Source: UMGS363 sp964402055 (GTDB lineage Bacteria; Bacillota; Clostridia; Oscillospirales; Ruminococcaceae). Taken from it: a stretch of DNA of 64,000 bases. The stretch lies in assembly GCA_964402055.1 (NCBI GenBank), contig CAYOAV010000001.1:1-64000 (forward strand), written 5' to 3'. The translations under genes were made by a program, and so were the position numbers. The notes beneath the pieces were generated by a model. The model was not told the origin of the DNA and did no database searches. It saw only the letters and a program-made list of their open reading frames with translations. Position 1 is the first letter of the stretch. The number at the start of each line of letters is the position of its first letter. Positions 6,509 to 13,799 of the stretch are shown one piece after another.

Positions 6509-8720
6509 TATGCTTCATCTCCCTATCTATCATTTCTCTAAGACAGCTGTGACGGTTGGTTCGCCTGTTATTTTCTATCATAAAATCAACAGTTCGCTTT
6601 GAACCAACTATTATAAGCATCTTTTTCGCTCTTGTTACAGCCGTATACAAAAGATTCCTGAAATAAAGCTTATCATAATTACCAATGAGCGGAAGAATTA
6701 CAACATTAAACTCACTGCCTTGACTTTTATGCACCGTGACAGCATATGCAAGCTCAAGCTGATCCAGCATTTCTGTTGAATATGATACTACACGTCCGTC
6801 AAAATCAATAACAAGCTTCATTTCACGCTTTGAAACTTTTAATATCGTACCAATATCTCCGTTAAAAATCCCCGAACCGCTTTCCTTTCCCTTTGTCCAG
6901 ATTATATCATAGTTATTTTTTATCTGCATAACCTTATCATTTTCACGAAAAGTATAACTACTGCCCTTGACTTCATTTTTTCCACGAGCAGGCGGATTTA
7001 TTGCAAATTGCAAGGCATTATTAAGCTCAACAACGCCAAGAATACCCTTTCTTGATGGACAAAGTACCTGAATATCATCGGTCGGAGAATATCCATAAGC
7101 CTTTGGTAGACGCTTAGTACAAAGTTCAACAACCGTTTCCTCCGCATCCTGCATATCAAGCTTCTGTATAAAGAAAAAGTCATTATCCGTTTTTGTAAGG
7201 TCAATGCTTTCACCTTTAACTATTTTATGTGCATTCATAATAATGGAGCTTTGCTGTGCTTGTCGAAAAATTTCATTGAGCTGTATTACGGAAAGCACAC
7301 CGCTGTCTATCATATCTCTGAGAATGTTTCCTGCTCCGACCGAGGGTAACTGATCGCAGTCGCCTACCATTATCAACCGACAGGAAAGCTTCAAAGCTCT
7401 CAAAAGCGATTCAAACAGCAGACAGTCAACCATTGACATTTCATCAATTATCATAACATCGCATGAAAGCGGCTCTTTATCGTCATGCTTAAAATGAAGC
7501 CTGCCCGAATTATCAAATGAAACTTCAAGCAATCTATGGATCGTTTTCGCTTCATAGCCTGTCAAATCGGATATTCTTTTTGCTGCTTTTCCAGTCGGCG
7601 CGGCAATCTGCACCTTCATTCCACGCTGTTCATACAGTGAAATAATAGCTTTAAGAGTAGTTGTCTTACCTGTTCCAGGGCCGCCTGTAAGTATAATAAA
7701 GCCCTTTGATAAAGCAAGCGAAATAGCCTTTTTCTGAAGCTCTGCATAGGTAATACCCTTTGATTTTTCCTCCATAGCTATTATTTTGGAATAATCGACC
7801 TGCGTATCCTTCATAAAGGAATTAAGTACATTCAGCCTACCTGCAATATAATCCTCTGCCACATAATAATCGTGTATATAAATATAATCATAATCATTTT
7901 GCTCACTGCTATAGACATTAAGCCTGTTTTCATCTATTTCAGCGTCAAGGATACTGTCAACCTGTTCTTCCTTTACATTTAAATAATTCGCTGTTGTTTC
8001 TATAAGATATTTATAGGGCAGACAGGTATGACCAAGATAGGTATTTTCTGTAAGAATATAAAAAACAGCGGCTCTTATCCTGCCATCGCTGTCGGTAGGA
8101 ATATTCATTTCATTGGCAATTTTATCAGCCTTAACAAAATCAAGCTCAATATCGCGCTCGCAAAGTACATATGGATTTTCCTTTATAACATCTATTGCAT
8201 ACTGTCCCCAGCGTTTCCAAGCCTTTACAGCATACATCGGACTTACGCTGTATTGTGAAAGAAAAATCATAAGCGTCCTTATACCGTTCACACGCTTATA
8301 TTCCATTGCACATTCTTCGGCTTTCTTTGCCGTAAACCCCTTGACTTCATTGAGCCTTTCTGGTTCAAATTCAAATATATCAAAGGTTTTTTCGCCAAAT
8401 TTATCAACTATTCTTTTTGCAAGGGTCGGACCTACACCTTTAATTACTCCAGAAGAAAGATATTTCAATATTTCAGCCGTAGTCCTTGGAAGCTTTCTTT
8501 CACACAATTTTGCACTGAACTGCGTTCCATATCGAGGGTGATTTATGTATTTACCAGTCAAAGAAAGCAACTCACCTTCTTCGATATTTCCAAGCTCCCC
8601 CGTCGCTGTGATTTCCTCCCCTTTTCCTGACAGGACAACAACAGCATATCCATTAGACGGATTTGAAAACAATATTCTTTCGACAGAGCCTTCAACAACA
8701 ATGTCCTGTTTTTCTTCCAT
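6498..8720 (-). CDS. recD2: RecD2-like SF1 ATP-dependent DNA helicase
   Basis: 740 aa, normal for RecD2/TraA-type 5'-3' helicases. The N-terminal OB-like part (VEGSVERILFSNPSNGYAVV) is followed by helix-hairpin-helix segments (SGVIKGVGPTLAKRI, EVKGFTAKKAEE). Walker A is GGPGTGKTTTLKA (about 345), Walker B is VMIIDEMSMVD, and the late motif AVTVHKSQGSEF is present. RecD2 works without RecBC in repair and replication-fork processing. First gene of the operon with comF and mreB. ATG at 8720 with GGAAG eight bases upstream; a clear promoter lies at 8791-8819. Confidence 0.92.
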   Translation of the reverse strand: MEEKQDIVVEGSVERILFSNPSNGYAVVVLSGKGEEITATGELGNIEEGELLSLTGKYINHPRYGTQFSAKLCERKLPRTTAEILKYLSSGVIKGVGPTLAKRIVDKFGEKTFDIFEFEPERLNEVKGFTAKKAEECAMEYKRVNGIRTLMIFLSQYSVSPMYAVKAWKRWGQYAIDVIKENPYVLCERDIELDFVKADKIANEMNIPTDSDGRIRAAVFYILTENTYLGHTCLPYKYLIETTANYLNVKEEQVDSILDAEIDENRLNVYSSEQNDYDYIYIHDYYVAEDYIAGRLNVLNSFMKDTQVDYSKIIAMEEKSKGITYAELQKKAISLALSKGFIILTGGPGTGKTTTLKAIISLYEQRGMKVQIAAPTGKAAKRISDLTGYEAKTIHRLLEVSFDNSGRLHFKHDDKEPLSCDVMIIDEMSMVDCLLFESLLRALKLSCRLIMVGDCDQLPSVGAGNILRDMIDSGVLSVIQLNEIFRQAQQSSIIMNAHKIVKGESIDLTKTDNDFFFIQKLDMQDAEETVVELCTKRLPKAYGYSPTDDIQVLCPSRKGILGVVELNNALQFAINPPARGKNEVKGSSYTFRENDKVMQIKNNYDIIWTKGKESGSGIFNGDIGTILKVSKREMKLVIDFDGRVVSYSTEMLDQLELAYAVTVHKSQGSEFNVVILPLIGNYDKLYFRNLLYTAVTRAKKMLIIVGSKRTVDFMIENNRRTNRHSCLREMIDREMKHNDS

Positions 8721-8762
8721 TCAATAAACTTCCAATCTAAAGAACCTATTATTAATACTTTA

Positions 8763-8779
8763 TTTCGTAAAATACGAAA
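8763..8779. promoter_or_regulatory. Palindrome just downstream of the recD2 promoter
   Basis: TTTCGTA-AAA-TACGAAA is a perfect 7-bp inverted repeat with a 3-bp centre. It lies about 5-20 bp after the likely transcription start of recD2-comF-mreB, a common place for a repressor operator. The regulator is unknown, and a short RNA hairpin is the alternative. Confidence 0.4.
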
Positions 8780-8790
8780 AACACCCATTT

Positions 8791-8819
8791 ATTATACCAT
8801 ATCAAGTCTATTTTTGCAA
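8791..8819 (-). promoter_or_regulatory. Sigma-A-type promoter of recD2-comF-mreB
   Basis: On the minus strand TTGCAA (8819-8814), a 17-bp spacer, TATAAT (8796-8791). Confidence 0.65.
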
Positions 8820-8908
8820 CCAAAAAATTATTTTTTCATTATCATAAAAAAATTAAATAATAAAAGTTTGAAAGATTGTTAATAAATTGTAAACAAAGCT
8901 ATAAATAA

Positions 8909-8938
8909 TTGCATATTGGGCAAGTTTTGTGCTATAAT
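8909..8938 (+). promoter_or_regulatory. Sigma-A-type promoter of the CheW/CZB gene
   Basis: TTGCAT (8909-8914), an 18-bp spacer, TATAAT (8933-8938). A consensus AGGAGG precedes the ATG at 8967. Confidence 0.6.
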
Positions 8939-8966
8939 TTAATAAAAAAACTTCAGGAGGATAAAA

Positions 8967-9812
8967 ATGCAAGAAAATGATAAAATTCTTAAGAATGAGC
9001 TTCCTTGGCTTATTTTTTCGCTTTGCGGCTTTACATACGCAATAAATACCGAATTTGTTACAGGAATACTTGTTCCACCCAATAATCTTACATCCGTTCC
9101 GAATGCCCCGCAGGAATACAGAGGCATAACTAACATCAGAGGCGAGGTTTATCCTATCATTGATATGCGTAAGCTTTTCGGATATCCCACACTTGATAAG
9201 GAATGTGAAGATTTCACCACTATGCTTGAAGAACGTGAAAGGGATCACATTAATTGGGCAAACGAACTTAAACGTTCTGTTGAAGCTAACGAGGATTTCA
9301 AGCTCACCACTGACCCTCACAAATGTCAGTTTGGAATATGGTTTGATGATTTTAAGAAAAATCCCCATAATGCAGATTATGCTCTTCATAAAATTGAAGC
9401 ACCACATGAATCTCTTCACAAAATTGCCGATGAGATAGCTCTTGTCAGAAAACAGCCTGATTCAGCTGAAAAGAATCATAAACTCAACGAATTGATGAAT
9501 ACAGTTTTCGACCAATACGTTCCAGAAATTGTAAATATCATGGACGAATCAAAACGTCGTTACAAATCATTTTTTCGTGAAACAATGGTTACATTTAACT
9601 CTGATATGGGTAATACAGCAATCGTTGTTGATAAGGTACTTGCTGTTGATAAAATAACACCTGTAAGCGGCAGAGCGAACATGGAAAGAATTTTTTCATC
9701 ACCATTTTTTACAGGAGTAGCAAGGAACAGCCGTGTTAATGATGATATTCTTGTTATTGATGAAAAGAAGATTATAGCTAAGACCCGTAAGGATATCCCA
9801 GAGGAAGTTTAA
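8967..9812 (+). CDS. CheW-like protein with an inserted CZB (zinc-binding chemoreceptor) domain
   Basis: 281 aa. Residues 12-72 match the first half of a CheW fold (LIFSLCGFTYAI, then ITNIRGEVYPIIDMRKLFG). Residues 205-272 match the second half (AIVVDKVLAVDKI, FFTGVARNSRVNDDILVIDE). Between them, about 85-160, lies a CZB domain with its metal-ligand pattern His94-x2-Trp97, Cys120-x2-Gly-x-Trp125 and His147-x3-His151. CheW couples chemoreceptors to CheA; CZB domains bind zinc and can sense zinc or oxidants such as HOCl. The insertion would make the adaptor itself a sensor. No other chemotaxis gene is in the window. Strong ribosome binding site; hairpins follow the stop. Confidence 0.85.
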   Translation: MQENDKILKNELPWLIFSLCGFTYAINTEFVTGILVPPNNLTSVPNAPQEYRGITNIRGEVYPIIDMRKLFGYPTLDKECEDFTTMLEERERDHINWANELKRSVEANEDFKLTTDPHKCQFGIWFDDFKKNPHNADYALHKIEAPHESLHKIADEIALVRKQPDSAEKNHKLNELMNTVFDQYVPEIVNIMDESKRRYKSFFRETMVTFNSDMGNTAIVVDKVLAVDKITPVSGRANMERIFSSPFFTGVARNSRVNDDILVIDEKKIIAKTRKDIPEEV

Positions 9813-9872
9813 AACAATAAAGAAATCGCTTTCTTTAATTGAATCGACTCAAAATTTGAAAAGAAAATTTAT

Positions 9873-9909
9873 GCAAAAGCGACTAAGAATCAACCTTGAT
9901 CGCTTTTGC
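9873..9909 (+). terminator. Terminator-like hairpin after the CheW/CZB gene
   Basis: GCAAAAGCGA (9873-9882) and TCGCTTTTGC (9900-9909), a perfect 10-bp stem with a 17-nt loop, followed by a T-rich stretch. A smaller AAAGAAA/TTTCTTT hairpin sits directly after the stop codon. Confidence 0.5.
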
Positions 9910-9943
9910 TATATAGTTTTATGTCTGTAAATAGAATATCAAG

Positions 9944-10069
9944 TTAAGGCAATACCGCCCAAACTGAATATTATGTTTGCACTGGTAAACCTCTATCTGG
10001 CTGACAGAAAATTTCTGACGGCTTTGTAAAGTGTGCCCGCAAGCAGGTGTTTGGGTGGTGTTGCCTTAA
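9944..10069 (+). ncRNA. 126-nt long-hairpin element: candidate structured RNA or MITE
   Basis: The ends are inverted repeats of 21 nt (9944-9964 and 10049-10069), beginning TTAAGGCAATACCGCCC and ending GGTGTTGCCTTAA. As RNA they pair along all 21 positions, with two G-U wobbles. The interior holds further small hairpins such as CAGAAA/TTTCTG near 10005-10017. Wobbles kept on one strand favour an RNA read rightward. The element ends about 50 nt before a small membrane ORF. I do not recognise it as SRP RNA, 6S, tmRNA, RNase P or a riboswitch class I know. A mobile inverted-repeat element is the alternative. Confidence 0.45.
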
Positions 10070-10119
10070 ATACCGTGATGGGAACAGAGTATTCGATATA
10101 TTAACGGAGGTGCTTGGCT

Positions 10120-10320
10120 TTGCAAATTCGTAATGATTTTGTTAAATTAATTATAAAAATGCCAATATCAGGGCTTGTTGATTTTGTTGTGTGTTTTTGT
10201 GTATGTTTATTTGAATATGACATTATAGCAGGTCCTGAAATTGATTTTAGAAAGTGGCTTGATGTTCAAATTATAATTGCGATATATGCTGTTGCATTGT
10301 TTATTCATTATTTAATTTAA
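10120..10320 (+). CDS. Small two-helix membrane protein of unknown function
   Basis: 66 aa from the TTG at 10120, nine bases after GGAGG (10106-10110). A TTG at 10114 is also in frame but only three bases from that site. The chain is almost all membrane: one helix about 12-33 with several Cys (VVCFCVCLF), a short polar loop (EYDIIAGPEIDFRKWLD), and a second helix about 49-66 ending at the C-terminus. Its short length, the structured element just upstream and the neighbouring decayed DNA are compatible with a small accessory or toxin-like peptide, but no family is recognised. It could also be a non-coding chance ORF; the good ribosome binding site argues against that. Confidence 0.45.
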   Translation: MQIRNDFVKLIIKMPISGLVDFVVCFCVCLFEYDIIAGPEIDFRKWLDVQIIIAIYAVALFIHYLI

Positions 10321-10497
10321 AAAAAATGGTTTCCGTTCAATAATAAAGCATATCAGGTATTATATTGGATAATGAGTTTTTTTACACTTAATCAATATTT
10401 TTGGTTATATATACTATATATGATTTTTGATTAGAGTATGTCGAAAATTGCACAAAGTAAAGTGTAACTATATGCATTAAATACTTCTAATGTAACA

Positions 10498-11056
10498 TTA
10501 AAAAGTGTGATGTAATTGGAAAAATAAAATTTTTTATGATAATCTTCCATCTAAATGGACTGCTTATGAGATGGAAATAACTTTATTGGAAAATTTAGGA
10601 TATACATTTGAACAGATAGATGAATATTTATGGCATGCAGTAATGTATTGCTCCCCCAATTAACTTCTGAATTTTCTGCTTGCCCCGCAACCGAAATCCG
10701 TCATCAGAAAACCTTGAAATATCTGCATATTTCAAGGTTTTCTTCCTAGGCTTTCGGTTGCGGTTCTTCGCATAAATCTTCAATAGTTAATTGGTGGAGT
10801 AATAGGATAATTCATCGATTTATGGTTGAAAGTTGAACATATATCGGTGAGAAATTTTATTCAAAAAGCTAAAAATTTTTAAGACGCATTTAATAATCAA
10901 TATGGACAATTATGCCTTGAATATGAATGTAATGTGGAATAGCGATCAAAAGCCATACTTGAGATTATTTTAGCATATGGTTTAAGTGAGGTAAAGTCGG
11001 TGGTCGATTTGACGGGTACTTTTGATAAAAGCCTGGGTTTTTACCTTTTATTTTGA
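10498..11056 (+). pseudogene. Remnants of an interrupted ORF
   Basis: Two stretches read like protein but lack starts and are broken. About 10498-10647 gives KIKFFYDNLPSKWTAYEME then ITLLENLGYTFEQIDEYLWHA. About 10883-11056 gives FNNQYGQLCLEYECNVE, a stop, then RSKAILEIILAYGLSEVKSVV. The MITE-like element at 10647-10803 lies between them. The two pieces may come from one gene or from two. No family recognised. The stretch 10321-10497 before it is AT-rich and I see nothing else in it. Confidence 0.4.
10647..10803. mobile_element. MITE-like element with TA flanks and nested hairpins
   Basis: Terminal inverted repeats of 19 nt (10647-10665 and 10785-10803) differ at two positions; the left one reads ATTGCTCCCCCAATTAACT. 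TA lies on both sides of TTGCTCC...GGAGTAA, consistent with a TA target duplication as made by IS630/Tc1-type transposases. Nested inside are CCGCAACCGAAA/TTTCGGTTGCGG (10685-10696 with 10752-10763) and a perfect 17-bp stem (10706-10722 with 10727-10743). No transposase is encoded. Confidence 0.6.
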
Positions 11057-11077
11057 TCTCTTTTAGGCACAAAAATG

Positions 11078-11139
11078 CACCCCTTTCGTTAGTCGCAATA
11101 TCGGTATACTTATTACCACATTGTCTAACAAAAGGGGTG
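11078..11139 (-). terminator. Terminator after cellobiose phosphorylase
   Basis: CACCCCTTTCGTTAG (11078-11092) is the inverse of CTAACAAAAGGGGTG (11125-11139), except for one position that becomes a G-U pair in the minus-strand RNA. On that strand the stem is followed by GCATTTTTG. Confidence 0.6.
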
Positions 11140-11166
11140 TATATTAAATTTGTCCTACGCTAATTT

Positions 11167-13641
11167 TTAACCCATTACAGCGACAACTTCGTGTGTGCCG
11201 TCTACAAATACAGGGAGTACATTTCCTTCAATAGCTTTTCCGTCAACTGTAACGGATACAATACCCTTGGAAACGTGATTAGGATTCTCAATCTTTACAT
11301 TATATACAGCATTTCTGAAGGTTCTTGAAACCTCATAACCATTCCAATCCTTAGGAATAGATGGATCAATCTTAAGACCGCTGTAATCAGGGATAATACC
11401 AAGAATATACTGTGAAATCGCAACAAAATTCCATGCAGCAGTACCTGTGAGCCAGCTGTTCTTAGCCTCACCGAAACGCTTAGCATCCTTACCTGCAACC
11501 ATCTGTGCATATACATATGGTTCCGTTCTGTGAAGCTGCTCATCTTCCTGATATGCAGGAGCAATTCTTGTATAATAATCAAATGCTCTGTCTCCCATAC
11601 CAGCATAAGCCGCAGCACACATAATCCAAGCATTATTATGGCAGAAAATACCTGCATTCTCCTTATATCCACCTGGATAAGTAGAAATCTCGCCGTATTC
11701 AACAACATACTTTGTGAACGCAGGATTATTAAGAACAAGACCATGCTTTGTGCCAAGATACTTATCTATGCTATCCATTGTTTTTTCAGTAAATTCCTTG
11801 CCGCCGATATCAGACATTACGCAGAAGCCCTGTGGTTCAATGAAAATCTTGCCTTCTTCATTTTCGTTTGAACCAACCTTCTTGCCGTAAGCGTCATAAG
11901 CACGGATAAACCAGTCGCCATCCCAGCCGTATTCAACAATAGCCTGCTTCATCTTTTCGATTTCAGCCTTTGCCTTATCAGCTTCTTCAATCTGACCCTT
12001 AAGACGGCAAAGCTTCTCATATTCAGGTCCGATATATGTAAACATACCTGCAATCATAACAGATTCAGCTGTCTGCTCGTTAAGAGGTTCTCCTGTTTCA
12101 GGATTAACCTCCTTAGCAATATTTGAAGCAGTATTCTGGAAGCTTTCACCGGGTACTCTTGAGAAGCAGTTAAGGTTAAGACAATCATTCCAGTCAGCAC
12201 GTCCGATAAGAGGAAGCCCGTGAGGTCCCTTATTATTTACAACATGATAGAAGGATCTCTTAAGGTGATCAAGAAGCGGCTGTGCAAGTGCAGGGTCGTT
12301 CTTATAGTCAACCATTTCATCAAGTATACCAAGATCGCCTGTTTCCTTGATATATGCAGCTGTAGAAAGAATCATCCAAAGAGGATCATCGTTGAAGTTT
12401 GTGCCTGCAGCGTCATTGCCCTTCTTAGTAAGGGGCTGATACTGGTGGTAGTTACCGCCGTCCTCAAGCTGAGTTGCGGCAATATCAAGGATTCTTTCTC
12501 TTGCACGTTCAGGAATCTGATGAACGAAACCAAGAATATCCTGATTTGAATCACGGAAGCCCATGCCTCTGCCGATACCACTCTCAAAATATGAAGCAGA
12601 GCGTGAAAGGTTAAATGTAACCATACACTGATACTGATTCCAGATATTAACCTGTCTGTTAAGCTTTTCATCATCAGAACGGAGACTGTATTTAGCAAGA
12701 AGATCTTCCCAAGTCTTAGCAAGCTCTGCAAATGCCGCATCAACTTTTTCAGCTGTGTCAAACTTAGACATCATTTCATAAGCCTTTGACTTATTCATTG
12801 AACCATCAGCATTAAATTTCTGATCGTATGGGTTTTCAACATAACCGAGAATAAATACAAGGGTCTTCTCCTCACCTGCGGCAAGTGTAATCTCCTTATA
12901 ATGTGATGCAACAGGTGACCAACCATCAGCAACGGAATTTTTAGGAGTGCCATCAACAACTGTCTGAGGATTATGGAAATCATTATAAATACTTCCCATA
13001 AAGGTTTCACGGTCTGTATCATAGCCGTCAACAGTATCATTTACAGCATAAAATGCAAAATGATTTCTTCTTTCCTTATATTCAGTCTTATGATAAATAA
13101 CTGAACCATTCTTTTCAAGCTCAACCTCACCTGTATTGAAGTTACGCTGGAAATTTGTGCTATCGTCATTAGCGTCCCAAAGACACCATTCAACAAATGA
13201 GAAAAGCTTAAAGGACTTTGCAACACCACTTTCATTCTTAAGAACAACCTTCTGAATTTCACCTGTAAAATTCTGTGGAACAAAGAAAGTTACCTCTGCA
13301 GAAAGTCCATTCTTCTTACCTGTGATTTTTGTATAACCCATACCATGACGGCACTCATAGGAATCAAGATCCGTTTTTACAGGAGCCCAACCAGGATTCC
13401 AGATTGTACCATTGTCGTTAATGTAGAAATAACGTCCGCCTGCATCAGCTGGTACATTATTGTAACGATAACGTGTAATTCTTGCAAGACGAGCGTCCTT
13501 ATAGAAGTCATATCCGCCTGCAGTATTGGAAATAAGACCAAAGAAATCCTGTGTTCCAAGATAATTTATCCATGGATATGGAGTTTTTGGTGAATTGATG
13601 ACATATTCCTTATTTTTGTCGTCATAAAAGCCGTATTTCAT
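11167..13641 (-). CDS. cbpA: Cellobiose phosphorylase (GH94)
   Basis: 824 aa, full length for GH94. The enzyme splits cellobiose with phosphate into glucose 1-phosphate and glucose in the cytoplasm, saving ATP during cellulose use. The N-terminal region MKYGFYDDKNKEYVI...PWINYLGT and the DAGGRYFYINDNGTIW block are typical. The active-site loop is GRADWNDCLN (480-489), with Asp486 the expected general acid. FGEAKNSWLTGTAAWN, late in the chain, is conserved in the family. There is no signal peptide. It is monocistronic, with a promoter at 13702-13730 overlapped by an 18-bp palindrome and a terminator at 11078-11139. The closest alternatives, cellodextrin and chitobiose phosphorylase, are less likely from the motif wording. 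Confidence 0.93.
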   Translation of the reverse strand: MKYGFYDDKNKEYVINSPKTPYPWINYLGTQDFFGLISNTAGGYDFYKDARLARITRYRYNNVPADAGGRYFYINDNGTIWNPGWAPVKTDLDSYECRHGMGYTKITGKKNGLSAEVTFFVPQNFTGEIQKVVLKNESGVAKSFKLFSFVEWCLWDANDDSTNFQRNFNTGEVELEKNGSVIYHKTEYKERRNHFAFYAVNDTVDGYDTDRETFMGSIYNDFHNPQTVVDGTPKNSVADGWSPVASHYKEITLAAGEEKTLVFILGYVENPYDQKFNADGSMNKSKAYEMMSKFDTAEKVDAAFAELAKTWEDLLAKYSLRSDDEKLNRQVNIWNQYQCMVTFNLSRSASYFESGIGRGMGFRDSNQDILGFVHQIPERARERILDIAATQLEDGGNYHQYQPLTKKGNDAAGTNFNDDPLWMILSTAAYIKETGDLGILDEMVDYKNDPALAQPLLDHLKRSFYHVVNNKGPHGLPLIGRADWNDCLNLNCFSRVPGESFQNTASNIAKEVNPETGEPLNEQTAESVMIAGMFTYIGPEYEKLCRLKGQIEEADKAKAEIEKMKQAIVEYGWDGDWFIRAYDAYGKKVGSNENEEGKIFIEPQGFCVMSDIGGKEFTEKTMDSIDKYLGTKHGLVLNNPAFTKYVVEYGEISTYPGGYKENAGIFCHNNAWIMCAAAYAGMGDRAFDYYTRIAPAYQEDEQLHRTEPYVYAQMVAGKDAKRFGEAKNSWLTGTAAWNFVAISQYILGIIPDYSGLKIDPSIPKDWNGYEVSRTFRNAVYNVKIENPNHVSKGIVSVTVDGKAIEGNVLPVFVDGTHEVVAVMG

Positions 13642-13701
13642 TCATCTAACCTCACTTGATAATATTTTACATAATAACCGCAAAAGGTTACCATTGATAC
13701 A

Positions 13702-13730
13702 ATTTTACCATATTAAACGTTTAATATCAA
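13702..13730 (-). promoter_or_regulatory. Promoter of the cellobiose phosphorylase gene
   Basis: On the minus strand TTGATA (13730-13725), a 17-bp spacer, TAAAAT (13707-13702). Almost the whole spacer is occupied by a palindrome. Confidence 0.65.
13710..13727. promoter_or_regulatory. LacI-type operator overlapping the cellobiose phosphorylase promoter
   Basis: ATATTAAACGTTTAATAT is a perfect 18-bp palindrome with the central CG typical of LacI/GalR-family operators. It lies between -35 and -10, so a bound repressor would block polymerase. It lacks the TG...CA ends of a CcpA cre site, which suggests a dedicated sugar-responsive regulator. None is encoded in this window. Confidence 0.65.
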
Positions 13731-13799
13731 TAGAATTTTTGAATTCTATGCATAAATTTTTTAGGGATTTTATTATGCATTTTTAACAAATAAATGTTT

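Noticed and set aside
9944..10069. SRP RNA, 6S RNA or a known riboswitch at the long hairpin
   Set aside because: None of the conserved words I know for these RNAs (for example the SRP GGAAG...GCAG loop) is present; kept as an unknown structured element.
13710..13727. CcpA cre site in the cellobiose phosphorylase promoter
   Set aside because: The centre fits, but the TG...CA outer bases are absent, so a dedicated LacI-type operator is more likely.
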